Source: Ignelater luminosus
Taxonomy: Eukaryota > Arthropoda > Insecta > Coleoptera > Elateridae
Length of the DNA: 64,000 nucleotides
NCBI GenBank assembly: GCA_011009095.1
Contig: VTPC01000463.1
Location: 48,374-112,373 of the forward strand
Direction: 5' to 3'
The notes below the pieces were generated by a model that searched no databases, was not told the DNA's origin, and saw nothing but the letters and a program-made list of their open reading frames with translations. Position 1 is the first letter of the stretch. Each line of letters opens with the position of its first letter. A program made the position numbers and the translations under genes. Below are positions 1 through 12,462 of this stretch, one piece after another.

Positions 1-313
1 AATTTTTTTGTTTAATATTAAGACGTTTGAGATGACGTTTCGGTGTCATTTTGCTAGATACTGACCATGCAAAAGAATCACATGAACAGAACTTCTGACG
101 AAAATGACTAGGAAGAGTATAAGGAAATCCGTTTGAACGAAGCGTAATACATACTACATATAAAATAAGAATAAATGTATCGTCGTATAATTTCCATTTG
201 CCGCACCATATGCGTACTATCTAGTGCAGTATTCTAAGAAATATAAAAGTTTGTATCGAGTTTATCACGTACTAATAATTCAAAAATATACCACATCCCA
301 TTATAATTTTTAT

Positions 314-1439
314 TCATACTTTATATTCTAATTTTAATAATTCCGGTAAATAATGGTCGAAGTAAAATTTCTCAACTTTTTCCTTACATTTAGCAAAAAA
401 CTGGTCATCTCGTAAGATTTTCTCGAACAAAAATTTTTTTGGTGTCCAACAAATAAAATAACAATAGTCTCTTCTTGTTACACGCAACTGGCATTGGACT
501 TGATAATAGTAGTTGTCATTTCTTTTTAAATATAATTTGTCATCGACAGTTAAAGTTGCGAATTTTATGGTTTTATTCTAGATGGCTTCTTTTACAGTTG
601 AAAGTCGTGCACTATAAGGACACTTAATTTCAATTATGCCATTACTACCTATTAAACCATCAGGTGTTGCTCCGATATAACAATCCTCATAATCGATGAA
701 GAAACCACATTCTTCAACTTCTAGACCACTCCTACTTTCGAAGTCTTTGAGAGCTATAGGTTCATTGTCTATCCCATAGTTAGTTGCCTTTATGCTGTTG
801 AGCCCATTAATTAAATATTTTATGGTATTTTTTGGATTTGTTGTCCGTTTTATCTTACAGACTTTTCCAAACGAGGAAGCAGTTATTCGTTTTCTGTGTT
901 CCTCAAACCATACAGCTGAATTATTTTGCTGCAGTGTTAACTGAGAAATACTCATGATTTCATCTGCAATTTTATTTAGTTTCTGCATAAACTTTTCTTT
1001 CAAATCTTCCAATTCTTTCTCGCCGATCTCTGACATTTGTAAATTTGGACCATAGTCTTCATCTGCGTCAATAAACTTAGTGGTCGTCTTTTGTTTAGCA
1101 TTATATCTGTTCTTGTCACGGTACAATTTTCTACAACATAATGCTTTTTTTTTGTTAGTAGCATACTTTTGTGTATGACGTCCCGGACTTTTACTTGGTG
1201 ATGGCTTCGTGAACTGCTGCATGAAAATTGCCACCACTATTTAAAGAAATTGCAGCAGCGTGATATCTCATTTCATAATTCCCTGTTTTGGAAAAGTTTA
1301 TTCTTTTTCCACCTATAAATTGGACGGAATTGTAGTTTTCGGCAGTGTTAGTGGTCATAACTAATCTATTTGTACATGCCATAATGTCGTTCAGCAAATT
1401 CCCAAATCTTATACTAGTAAATTTTTGAATGATATGCAA
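314..1439 (-). pseudogene. YqaJ-type exonuclease of transposon or viral-like origin, broken by one stop and one frameshift
   Basis: Family knowledge: YqaJ/lambda-exonuclease nucleases trim double-stranded DNA ends; insect genomes hold many copies in mobile, uncharacterised genes. Seen: the piece at 578-1237 (-) has AVWFEEHRKRITASSFGKVC, then a G-x-x-x-E-P segment (GIDNEPIALKDFESRSG), then GATPDGLIG and IEIKCP, the metal-binding core of the fold (G-x-T-P-D-G and E-x-K). A TAG at 575-577 interrupts it. The same frame then continues to a natural TGA at 314-316 and contains YYYQVQCQLRV, the conserved Y-x-Q-x-Q helix expected after the core. Upstream, in another frame (1191-1439), lies an N-terminal piece with NSVQFIGGKRINFSKTGNYE, a motif that precedes this domain in insect copies. 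The frame 314-1237 is 308 codons. No terminal repeats were found, so the element's limits are unknown. An active gene is unlikely given the two lesions. Confidence 0.8.
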
Positions 1440-4400
1440 GCATGACGAAACTTTTTGTCTCGAATTATTGGGAAACTTCAGCCCTACGGGCTTCGAATTG
1501 CAAACTACATTCTTGACTAAAAAGTGACACTTACGGTCCTTAGTTCATAAACAGCTATTTCTATTTGTATTCCCTACCAAAAGTCTTACTTTCAGCTTAC
1601 AAACCCCAAAGATTGGAAAGGAACAATGGATTTACATATCAACCACTAATAAAATCAAAATGTCTGCTCACCTAACAGATGTTGTTTTGGATTTCGACTG
1701 AATGGATGTTTGGGTTTCTTCTGTCTTATCACTGTTAACGCTATCTGTTTGCATATATTCATCAGCATTTTCTACATTCATGTTTTTATTTCCGTTGACA
1801 TTTTTCATCTGCTCACCGTATTGATAGAAGAATGGTTTATTTTATGATACTCTAAACAAAAAGTAAATAAGGTTCTTCTTTAATTAGGTAGTTGCAGGAA
1901 TTTTATACGTAGGTTTTGTATGAGATTATTTTTCGTTGGTTTTAAGTCGTTTTGAAAAATTAATAACATTTCTTTTACATATGTACTTGCTAAGCCTTTT
2001 ATTATGTTCATACAATTTTCAGGGTTAATTAGGTTTTAACTTTATTTATTTAATGACAAAACATTATACTGATGATTTTGAGAAACACTAAAGGTGAAAT
2101 CAGAAATAAGAATTTTGAAACGTTTGGGTGGGCAAAATAAATGCTAACAAGTATATAAAAATATTTTAATAATTTCTTAGAACGGTCTAAAACCAAAGAA
2201 TAAATATCATATAACAATAAATACATTATCTATTTAAATTGCATTCGTTTCCAATTTATTAAAAACATTTAAAAAATAACAAACAGTATCCAACTTTCCT
2301 CCTTCCCTTTTTAATACTCCAAAGTAATAAAAGTAACATTCAAATAAAAAATCTCAACTTCAGAAACGCTTTCCTATTCGGAGATGCCGTCCATGTGCGT
2401 TACATCTCTTGCGCACGTGGTGGTTTGAGCGTCCCTGTTCTCTCTGTCCTTGTCTACCTGTTTCTTGATACAACAAAACCGAAATATGGTTACGGGTGTC
2501 TTATATGGAACGCATTAAGAGAGATAATATTTCAAATTTGAATTAGAGGTACACAAACTCAAAATTTGTTAATCAATCATCTAATTTTTTTCTGCAGCAA
2601 AAAATAACTAATACTTCCACGATTATAACCATTTTTAGCAAATAAATAAAAAAAAATAACTGCTGATTAGAATGAGAAAATTATATCTCTAATTGTAATT
2701 ACCACAAAAGCAAAATACATATATTTTATTATCCCTTTGGAGGCGGGGCTCTTTAGGAACTTAAACGCTGCACTGACATCTACTGCATAATAGTCAATGT
2801 AAAACGGGTTTGAAAGATGTTAATTCCCTGCAAATTATGCGTCTTAGATAAGTCGGGGTGATATGCACTCCAACCATTTTAGATGAAAGTTACGAATTAT
2901 TAATTTCCTTGAAATTAGCAAAATTAGTGGGCCAAGTGTTGACTAAAAATTTTATTCACCAAGTACATAGCCTATTCTTTGTCGTAAAGGTATTTTATTC
3001 TGTTTGAATTGCGTTTCTGTACGAAAATAAATTTGCTACTTTTTATAAATGATGTCACATGCTTCGTAATAGGTATTAATTATTTCTGTTGTTTAGAGCA
3101 TATATTTTTGTAAGAAAATTATATTACAACATAGATATGTATTTCTAGATTCCAGAACTAATTTTTGATTTGCCATACGAATCATGCTTCGTTTGTTTTC
3201 CCCGAAATTACGACACCCAATTTTGACCATTCTGAGACCCTAAATATCCCAACCTTAAGATTCCAAAAAAGGATCTCATACTAATCCCTAAATTCTTTTC
3301 GACACAACTGAATATTTTCTTAGTTTCTCGTTTCATGTCCGCTATGGCATTATAAGGCTAATTAGCAATGGATGTGGAATAATAAACTATTAAAATATAC
3401 AGAGCGTTCTGTTCATAAAACATCTGGTAGAATTAGATTTCAAGTTCTCGATCACCTTGTATGAAAAAGTTAAAATTTAAATAGCTACTTCCAAAGATGA
3501 AGGATTGAAATTTAGCATTAGGTTTCCAAAATCAAATGTTTGTTAATTATTCCAACGAGCCGCCAAATTTGACGTATTACCAGAAAAAACAAAATAGAAC
3601 AACGTTAAGTGTTTGGTTTAAGCCTCATAATGCATATTGCATTAACCACCGTTGAACAAGAAATAAGAAAATAAAATCTACGAGATTTTCTTTTCAAGTT
3701 CTAAATTAGGCCTTTATGAAATACCCTGTGTAGTCGAGCATAATTTTAGAAAGTACAGATACTTCTATAAATAACAACGCTATCTCCATTTACAATTCAT
3801 TGGTACACTCTATATACAGAGTGGTCAAACACTGGTTAAATGGAGGAGAGGGGGCAGGTCAAAAATAATCTTTTTAAATTACACCATATCTAGCAATAGA
3901 TGACGTCAATAGATAGAAGATTTTATTCTTTCTACAGATTTCAATTGTTTCAAGTCGTTACATAGCAAATCTTGACAAATGCAGAATTTGTCAATATGCA
4001 TCTGACGTACGGACGTGCAAATCGCACGTTGAAGAGGAACACTTTTTCACAAACAAAAGAGTAAATGGTTCATTTCCGGACAGAATCGGCGCAAGGTCGT
4101 ACAAATGAGATAACTTGCCACATTAAAGAAGGCACTTTCAGAAAGCTTGCCTTAGGTGCCAAAAACCTTAGCGCCGGTGACATTATTCATATAGTTAAGA
4201 GTAGTTTGTCTCTGCAGGTAGTTTGGTGGAAAGTGAATCTCAACTTTTAACCAGATTGTTTAAAAAGTAGGAGCAACGAAACAAGCAAAGGAATAAACGG
4301 CGAGAATGAAATTCTGCCCCAGAGTATTAAAGGTGGCCTGGTAAAGAGCAAAAAGCCTGATCTTAAACCAAATTAGTTTCCTCCAAGAAAACCGACTAAG

Positions 4401-7400
4401 TTGTGTCAGCGTAGGAGCCTAATCTTCAAACAGATTAGTCTTCTATAAAAAATTTAAACCGACATGGCTGCGTGGGGCGGAGGACACACGTGGACAAAAC
4501 GTGCTCACAAAATAACTTATATGGTTACAGTATTGATAGATAGCAAATTCTGACTTCCAATAAATATATTTTCTGTAAAAATGTAAAACAAAAATCAGCG
4601 ACAAAGCTACAAGACTCTCCATTATCCCCATTAATGTGAAGTTTGATCCTATCACCAATTAGCTTTCTGCTTTCTCAAGTTAAAAGAGAAGTTGTGGAGA
4701 AGAGCGTAGAATGAAGAAAGCGTTATTAGTTAGTTTAGTTCCTAGATCCAGATTGATCTTTTCCAAAAATATCAAAAGAGTTAAAACAAATAGCGGGAAC
4801 AAAACACGCCCTGAAAGTAACCAAGATAATTCCTTTGATTTAGTTAGCGGACCGTTGCAGATGGTCCGATGAATGGAAGACAAAGTCTGATTCCACAACC
4901 TACACACTACAAAAGGGTGTAAGTTCTGACTAATTAGCCCACTTGCAGTGGCCCAATAGAAGCCCGAGAATGTTAGAAAGAACAGAAACAATGTCACGAA
5001 GCATGGAGGGTCGGAGCAAGGACATTTAAATGAGGCCTCGCGGTAACTAAAGTTGCACCTTGGCCAATAAGACAACTGATACAGACATGAAATGCAACAC
5101 ACACAACCCAGCTTACCATACTAAGGCGCTTTAAGAAATTCTGCCATAGGCGCCAAATACCCTAGCAGCGGACATGGGTATATGGCATTTCTCGCTTATT
5201 TTAATGTGTATAGTACAATCCCCAAATATTGCTACCTATTTTTGAAACAACTTGCATAGCAAAGTCACTAAAAAAATTAGAATTATGACGCTGTTTGGTA
5301 AATTTACCTAGGAGGCTGTTAGGTTAGATGCATTTTCCATAAAGATCAAAACCACCATTTTGGGAGAAAGTCTGCAGCCCTACGAGTATTTAGGGCATAT
5401 TACTCAATTCCAAAAGTGTCGCGTTTTGTGCAAATGGGTGAAGATATTAGTTTGGTGGCTACATCATTTCTAAAATGTTACCATGGAGTTGTCCTAGTAC
5501 CCTGATTCATGTCAGGAGGTTTGCGGTCTGTATGTTATCTGAGTACCACTATCACTACCGAAGAACGACAACACTATGGAGAAATGACTCTACAGCCATA
5601 TCGGTCAGCTGCCCGCACTCTCCAGGATAATTCTTTGATGGAACGTCGACAGGATGAAATACCACTGCATCTGGCAACATTCTTCATCTGCTTGTACGAT
5701 ACCGAACTCCACCACTGCAGCAGATTCGTGCGCAGTGGTTTTAGAAAGATACGATATCAACATCGTACAAGTCATCTCAATAATATTTTTAGCCAGTAAT
5801 GCTCTGCTACTGATGCGCTTCGCCAGCTAGATAACCGGCTACGACGACATACTATGTGAGCACTAGAAGACAGACTGCTAGACATTTCGAAAAAGTCATT
5901 TCAAACTGCTACTGATATTAATGATAATATGTTAAGTAATAAGTTTTTAAGAAGATACTGGATACCACTTACTCAATAATACAGTTATACCGTTAAAAGC
6001 GTTCACATATTTCTAACTTGTTATATCCTCCAAGTTGTTACAAAACCATTAATATGAATTTCCTATAAAATTGCAGAGAAATGAACTTTGATGGACCTTC
6101 CTATAATTGCCACCATTAATCGAAAAGCGATCTATAATATCGCAGATTACCGCGAATTATTTTCAACGCTAACCTCAACTTTCTGTTTCCACCGAAACAA
6201 TGAAATTTGCCGAGCAGTTAACAGAACGTATTTTCAAAGAGGATGGTAGTGATTATATTCTGAAAACTGATATGGTTTAAGTTCATTATAATCATGAATT
6301 ATAACTTCGAATTTGTTTGCGGACTTTTGGGTTTTGTATTCATTTTTCCTAACAATATGCGATCCGTAATGCTGAACTGAACTTAAAACTAATTACTCAA
6401 AATTGCCTTAATCTTCTTTTTTTTTTTCACGACAAGTAGGTCACATGTTTAGTGACAGTAACGGCCTGCTACTGTTTATTATGAAAGGATAGTCTCGTCT
6501 TCAAAGTTGTTATTGAAAAAAGAAAAACAAACAGAACAAAAAAAAAACCCTTCAATTGATCCTTGTACGATGATGTACTTATATTTTTGAATATTTGATT
6601 CCTTGTTTTACAAATAACAGAAATTTATAACTGACAATGTGTTAATCAAGTTTCAAACAAATAACTTTTGAAGAGAATGAAATAACCTAATAACCCTAAT
6701 AACGTTCTGATTATCTAAGTAATTAATTACCTAAAATGCTAATTAAAAATTTCGGCTGCATGTAAACATCAACAGCAATAATGAACTAATTTAATCCCAC
6801 ATTCTGACAAGAAAGTTTTATTGCCATCTTGAGGATTTAAATTTACTGCTTTAGAGAACTCGCGAAGTCGTATAAATTATTTCCCGTTAATCATTTTCTT
6901 TCCACTTGGTCTGTTACAAATTCTAATATAAGTCATTCAAGGAAATGCCACGAATTAATTACTTATTATTCATTAATAATAGTTAAAAGTGCGTAGGAAT
7001 GAAATTTTTCTGCAGATCAGCAGTATGAAAGTTTGAACTTTCTATTTCCCAGTAAAAAAGCGGGTTGCAATCGGTAAGTACTTTTCTAAATATTTTTTGG
7101 GGCGGAATTTTTGCGAACTTGTTTATCAGATTGTTTCAAACTATAGAGTGATCGATATAGAACTTCTAAATTGATTCGCGCTCAGTTAATATTGGAAATT
7201 TTATTTTCCAAACGAAACCACCGAATTAAATTAGTTATCTCAATTGTCATTCTCCTTTTTAATTTGTGATAAGAGGTCAGGTCTAATTTCAAAGTAACGT
7301 GTCACGCTACAAGGGTGCGTCTAGATGACTAATCAAAATTCAAGACGTAGTATTCTGAAATATAAAATGTAAATAGAAAACTTATTGAAACTCAAAGTTT

Positions 7401-7897
7401 TATGTGCTTGTTTTTCACAAACATGTGTTGTAACTTTGAAGTTGTACTAAAAAAGTTTTTTGAAACGCATTCTTATTACCAGAATTTAGAACTTCCCTTT
7501 TAAGTAAGTGCTATTATAACTGCCTGATGATACTTGTGGAATAAACAGTGCCATCTTAACTATTTGAGCGCCTCGAGGCCTATTATAAATATGTAAGCGC
7601 CCCAATTATCTTTTTACAGTTTTGCTTATTTGCCTGAGGCCATGTAATTAACATCAGTAGGCGTTCCCTCGGGCTCCTAAGGCAGATGTGCCCCCCTCCA
7701 CCTCCTTACACACCTTAACTGAGGTGAGGGGTAAATTGTTAACATCCATTCTCCTTTTCTAAGGCAAACGACAAAGTAGTAAATCAAGACGATTTAGTTT
7801 GAAGGCATTGAATGCAAACTTGGCACAGTTGCTGATACATGATGTTTTTAAAATAAGTGCAAATGTAAGGCAGGCGTATTCCCAAAACAAGAATTAA
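1440..7897. other. Intergenic AT-rich DNA with old repeats, no gene recognised
   Basis: No open frame here looks like a conserved protein. At about 3404 a TATACAGAGCGTTCTG start and at about 3735 a CCCTGTGTA end suggest a decayed mariner-type MITE, but the arms are weak. Near 3815 and 4100-5200 are further repeat-like stretches. A 96-residue open frame at 5509-5799 (+) matches nothing I know. Two short GC-richer patches (about 2380-2465 and 7560-7740) have no coding signal. Confidence 0.5.
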
Positions 7898-8105
7898 GGG
7901 CCGGTATTTCAATCTCCCATTAAAGTTCCAAATAACTAATCGACGAATATCTTTAATGGGAGATTTTATTTGAAGGTTTTGTTAGTTTGGTATTTCAATA
8001 GGTTTTTATTTGCCGAATAGTTATTTGAAGCTTTTCTATTATTTTCTTACGTTGGCAACCAAGTAAATTTTTTGACAAAGATAAATAGACGGCGACTAGC
8101 ATATA

Positions 8106-8344
8106 GGGGAGACCGGGGCATTAGCGTACTGCAAATTTTAATTGCTTATAACAAAGTTACTTTTTAAGATTATGTCTTAAAATTTTGTTTGTGGATTGCA
8201 AACTATAAATAGTTTATTGGTTTATGGTCGAATCTGTATTATTTCAAACTAAAATAACATATTTTCTTATTTTATTTATTTTTCTAAATACGCTAATACC
8301 CCGAACCTATTGGGGTAATAGCGTATAAGAAATGCTATTGCCCC
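8106..8344. repeat. Left end of pogo element: terminal repeat plus sub-terminal copies of its inner motif
   Basis: The inner terminal-repeat word GGGGYAATAGCGTA occurs at 8115-8128 (+), 8289-8302 (-), 8312-8325 (+) and 8334-8344 (-, shortened). Repeated ends of this kind are usually transposase binding sites; that role is inferred here. Confidence 0.75.
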
Positions 8345-8597
8345 AAATGGCAACTACCATATAAAATAAAAAACAACATACTTTCAACATTTAATAAAAA
8401 TAGAATATAAAAACTATAAAAGTATTCTCTATAAAAATATTCCAAAAATCGGGAAATAAATATACACTCTGTATTTATATAAGAACAGGGTGGGAGTACG
8501 TTGTACTCTAAAAATAAAATTTTTACAAAAAAAACAAACTAAACTCTAAAAAACAAACCTAGTTATGAATACTAAAAAACAAAACTAAAATGTCACT

Positions 8598-10590
8598 CTA
8601 AAAATAGTAGGTAATGTTTCCACAATTTAAAAAGGAATGTTGTCGTTTAGTTGCGCCATGAAGTGTTGGTTCTGGAAGTTTCATTTTAATATGAGTTTTC
8701 TGAACTACACTTATATCTAGTATTTGAGGCAGAACAAATGTATTTTTCAGTTTGTTGCTTTTTCGGAAAAATGATGCTTCGTATTCTCCATTCTCTTCAT
8801 CAGTTATAACTTTTCCTACAAAGTAAACTACATTTTTATCAGTCTTGAACTCTACCAAAACACAATCAAGTGTACGTATTTCTTCCAGTTCACCAAAATT
8901 TATATCTATTCCCTCCTCATCAACTTCTTCTTCTGATGACAATTTTGGCTCTGATGTTTCTGATTCTGATTCACTTTCTGACTTTTTGGTTTTCTTCAGT
9001 CTTTTAATCTTCTTATTTTCCTGTGATGCAATGTGTCTTTTAACTTTCATGGTATTTTTTTGTGGTCTTCTTTAGTTTTTTTCTTCTAATTCTCCTCTCA
9101 GAGGAGTTGAAGTTAAAATTTCCGAATGCTTTCTTTTTACATTACGTTTCTTAGTCTTTGTTTCATTGGAAGTTAAAACTCATCATAATCTTCCATACTG
9201 TCTGCTAGTAAATTACAAGGTTCAGCACTCGGCCCAGCATTATTTTGTGAGATGTTGGCATTGGGTGGTGTTGTATTGTTTTTATTTATAACATCTTTAA
9301 TATGTTGTTGATTGGAGTTTGATGGATGCACTAAAGAATCAGATGCAGCAAAATCTTCGTCCGAAAATACACTTGGTTGAAAGGGGTAAATTCCTGTAGT
9401 CCGAAATCCATTTACGGCTTTTTCAATAGTGCATACTTTCTGATATGCTTGCCCAAATAATTCAGCCATTTCATAAACCGTAATACGTTTAGCAGGATTT
9501 GATTTAATCCAATAGTGACATTGATGGTCATACGCGGTCTTCAGTGGTCCGAAAAATGATGTCCAAAGGTTGGGTTCTGTGGCTCGTATAGGGAGGCAGT
9601 GAAATCATATCTACACCATTTTCTTTGGCCAAATCATAAACTTGTAGGGAATAATGGCTTACATGGTTATCTAATACAAGGCACACATGATGATCTTTTG
9701 ATGGACGAATATGTTTAATAAAATGCTTCATCCATTCAAGAAATACGTCTCCATTACTCCAGCCATTTCCACTAGCAAAACCTTTGGAACTAGGTGGAGC
9801 GTTCTTCATAAGGTTAATGAACGACCATTAACTTTCGTGGAAAGACGAGAACTGGGGGTACATAAGTTCCTGAAGAGCTAACGCAATATATTACTGTCAT
9901 AAGTTCTCCCCTTTCTGCACTTGTTATCTTCCCGACTTGCTTCAAACCTTTTTGAGTTATGATTCTAGATGGCCGATGAACAGTATGAAGATTGCTTTCG
10001 TCCATATTGTAAATGTCATTAGGGCCATAATTGTACTTCTCGTAGAGGGCTGAAAGATTAGCGAAAAATCGGTCAATTTAAGCTTTATTAAAGCTCATAA
10101 CTCGATTTAAACTTGTTGGTTCTGGGGATCTAAGAGAAATATCTGGATGTCGTTTCATGAATCCTCTGTAGAAATCCCAGCCTGCCATTTTCAGTCTTTT
10201 TTCATTCTCAAATCTCCTTTCTTTTCCTAACTTAACAGCATACTGGTAAGCCACTATTCGAAATTCTTCAATGGTCAGTCCATAAAACCTTTGTGATAGT
10301 TTTAAACAGTACCATTCTAAGGCATTTTCTTGTTCGATCGTGAAAACTCTTTTTGTACCTGTTTGCTTAGGTAATGCTTTTTCTTTATTACGACTTCTGT
10401 TTTTAACATGATCTCGAAGAGTTGTTGAAGGAATATTAAACTCTCTACTAGCATCCATAAGGGTCATTTCGCTTGATCTAATTAGTGCCAATGCACTTTT
10501 TAAATCGTCCACGCTCCATTGAGCTCTTAAGATTTCTTTTCTTATAATTTCGAACCATGCTGAAACAAAATAAATAATAATCGGAGCCAT
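8598..10590 (-). pseudogene. pogo/Tigger-like transposase (Psq and CENP-B HTH, DDE domain), broken
   Basis: Family knowledge: these transposases bind the terminal repeats through paired helix-turn-helix domains and cut with a DDD/DDE nuclease. Seen, N to C: a Psq-type HTH (WSVDDLKSALALIRSSEMTL, IPSTTLRDHVK), a CENP-B HTH (MAGWDFYRGFMKRHPDISLR), first catalytic Asp in IYNMDES, then TSAERGELMTVIYCVS and FPRK, second Asp in LVLDNHVSH, third Asp in LPPYTSHRTQPLD, then NGFRTTGIYPF, and a lysine/serine-rich tail ending in a small basic domain (DCVLVEF, KLPEPTLHG). Breaks: an in-frame TAA at 10078-10080 (the frame resumes to 9814), a shift near 9830, a shift near 9555 inside the DDE domain, and two shifts between 9173 and 9050. 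All three catalytic Asp codons are still readable across frames. No intron is evident. Confidence 0.88.
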
Positions 10591-10612
10591 CTAGGCCAAC
10601 AACTAGCCATAT

Positions 10613-11014
10613 GGGGCAATAGCGTCGTTTAACGCTATTGCCCCGAACAAAACTGTACGCTAGTGCCCCATCAACAGTGTTTTTTTTTAAAGAAAATGTT
10701 AGGTTAGAACAAGTTGCCTGTGCATAGAAATAACATGAGACTTAATTTACGAATATATTTATTGTTTGCACCCATTAGAATTGTAAATAAATCCTTACTT
10801 ACTTTCTTGTAAGCCTTCAAAGATTCTGACGTTACTTCTCATGGTACTGTAAAAGTTTCAAAAATTATTTTTGCGTAGGACCCACATGCTTTATCCGAGA
10901 TTTCAAGATGCACTGACAAAATGAAGTTAAATACATCACCTAATGCTACAGTCATAGAGACATCTATTATTGTTTCGACAAAACAGCAACTTACGCTATT
11001 GCCCCGGTCTCCCC
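10613..11014. repeat. Right end of pogo element: terminal repeat plus sub-terminal copies
   Basis: The motif seen at the left end recurs at 10613-10625 (+), 10632-10644 (-), 10656-10669 (-, one change) and 10992-11005 (-, the terminal repeat itself). With the left end this makes eight copies in mixed orientation, four per end. Pairs of facing copies form short palindromes (10613-10644). Confidence 0.75.
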
Positions 11015-11078
11015 TCCCGGTGTGCGATAGCAAAACAGGTAAAATACGCGTGCGGAACATTACCTCTAACCTAACATT

Positions 11079-11393
11079 TTGTTTGCTGTTGCTTTGTGTA
11101 CGGTGTTTAGAACTTATTTGGAAGGGTTTAGCGTGGTCTTGCTTGCTTTGTTACGGAAACGACCAAGAACTGCGAATTTTGATCGTGAAGAAGTGCATAT
11201 TCTAGTCGATGTTGCGCTAAAATATAAGCACATCCTGCACGGATGCAGCTCATTTATCCTTAACACATTTGCCACTCCTAATAAATGTAGCTTTTACGTG
11301 TTTCCCGACGAAAACCACATAATAAGAAATAACACAATAACGAGGATTATATTTGGTTACCAGTTAACAGGAAGTTATTATGTTTATAATTGA
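11079..11393 (+). pseudogene. Myb/SANT-like DNA-binding fragment of the Harbinger-type element
   Basis: Residues 26-54 of this frame read RKRPRTANFDREEVHILVDV followed by ALKYKHILH. That is the start of the Myb/SANT-like (zeste-type, Myb_DNA-bind_5) domain carried as the second protein of many insect PIF/Harbinger elements, where it helps target the transposase. The match stops after about one helix and a half. The remainder (CSSFILNTFATPNKC and on) keeps only the expected T-x-x-T/P-N-K region loosely. The domain is therefore truncated. It lies in the right arm of the element between the pogo insertion and the right terminus, as expected for residual element coding DNA. Confidence 0.6.
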
Positions 11394-11616
11394 AATAAGA
11401 AATTTCGATTATTTCCGATCTTGTTCGACTCGATTCGGGAATTTATTTGCCAATTAGTGTACTTGTTAGGAGGTTGAAGTTGCTCATAACAAATTTGACG
11501 AATAGAGTTTCTTATTTGCCGAATAAGTGTTATTAGGAATTTGAAATACAGAAAAAATGTGTTATTCTGTAAATATTATTTATCAGGAGCTTATTAGGAG
11601 ATTGAAATACCGGCCC

Positions 11617-12185
11617 TAAGACTCTTTTTTGTCATATATCTTTGTTTTCTAAAGTGTACCGTTTCCGAGGTACCGGGTGTCAAAGTCTCATTTGAAATTC
11701 TTTGTTTTTACATGTTTGTTATTCTAAGGTGTCTATTGTAGTATTGCATTTTATATCACTATCAGAGGCGGAGAACTGGGGTTGGACTAGTACCCAACGC
11801 TTAAGAAAGTCGTTTCATTAAGAAAATTCTTTAATTTTTCGAATCAATCAATTCGGAAAAAAAGTTACTCTTGAGTTTTTTCGTAGAACGCATCGTTTTT
11901 TAGCAAAATCTGATTTTTGAAAACCTCTGAAGTCATCTCTAAAACAAGATGTAATTATTTGCATTGCATTTTTAGACAGAAGTTAAACATTTCTCGTCAT
12001 CTAACTCTTTTCTCTAAATGTACATGGTGTCAAAATTTAACTAACAACAAGAGATTTTGACATCTTGCATCTCGAACATGGTGCACTTTAGGGGAAAACA
12101 TGCTTACTTTCTGTAGAGGAATGTGATGTAAATAATTGCATCATGTTTTCGAGATAACGTACGACCTTACCACCGGCCGTTGGAA
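11617..12185. repeat. Dispersed repeat, member of the family also seen near 24.9 kb
   Basis: The stretch at about 11645-11780 (a GTACCGGGTGTCAAAGTCTC word, then TTTGAAATTC and later AGGCGGAGAA) resembles 25008-25100 (GATACAGGATGCCAAAGTCT, TTTGAAATCTC, AGGCGGAAAT). No coding frame and no clear ends were found. Confidence 0.45.
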
Positions 12186-12462
12186 TTGCGAAAATAATTT
12201 TTTTGTGTTTCGGGGCAAATTCTCTAAAACACCCTCTTTGCTGTTCTTTTCTATCTTTGCTCTTTCCTGAGATATTTCACTTTAAAAACATAAGATAATT
12301 TGGTTTTTAATAAATATCTAGTAAACCGTGAACTTTTTTGAAAAAACAAAAGCATAAGTAAACTGATCTCCAAAATAGCCAAATCTCTTCTAATTTAACC
12401 GACTTCGTATCTCTTACAGTTTCCGAGATCCCAATAATGAGCATCGAAATGTGGACACACTG
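12186..12462. mobile_element. Partial copy of the CAGTGTGTCC foldback MITE
   Basis: This is one arm of the element found complete at 20362-21262. It runs from the interior (GCGAAAATAATTTTTTTGTG) outwards to the terminal CACACTG at 12462, followed by TA. The second arm is missing, so this is a truncated copy. Confidence 0.75.

Larger units (their letters stand above)
8106..11014. mobile_element. pogo/Tigger-type DNA transposon, full-length but decayed
   Basis: The ends form a 23-bp inverted repeat with one mismatch (GGGGAGACCGGGGCA then A or T, then TAGCGTA). TA precedes the left end at 8104-8105. The right flank is TC rather than TA, so the target duplication has been lost or mutated. The element is 2909 bp and holds a broken CENP-B/Jerky-like transposase on the minus strand. 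It lies inside the Harbinger-like element, so it is the younger insertion. Both ends are dotted with extra copies of the inner half of the terminal repeat, listed separately. Confidence 0.85.
7898..11616. mobile_element. PIF/Harbinger-like DNA transposon, hosting a nested pogo element
   Basis: Both ends carry the same inverted 20-mer, GGGCCGGTATTTCAATCTCC, directly flanked by TAA on each side (7895-7897 and 11617-11619). A 3-bp TAA/TTA duplication is the hallmark of PIF/Harbinger insertion. Inside, the right half keeps a Myb/SANT-like DNA-binding fragment, the second protein typical of these elements. No DDE nuclease of this family was seen, so this copy is probably a deletion derivative. The left arm (7898-8105) and the right arm (about 11015-11616) are separated by the pogo element. 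Shared sub-terminal words such as TTATTTGCCGAATA occur in both arms (about 8006-8020 and 11511-11525). Confidence 0.75.

Noticed and set aside
3404-3740. Mariner-type MITE
   Set aside because: Tip-like words are present, but the arms match too weakly to call it.
4680-5102. 140-residue minus-strand open frame
   Set aside because: Hydrophobic and Cys-rich but without a conserved motif; lies in a repeat-like block.
5509-5799. 96-residue plus-strand open frame
   Set aside because: It looks somewhat protein-like (TELHHCSRFVRSGFRKIRYQ) but I recognise no family and see no splice context or repeat ends, so it is only mentioned in the region note.
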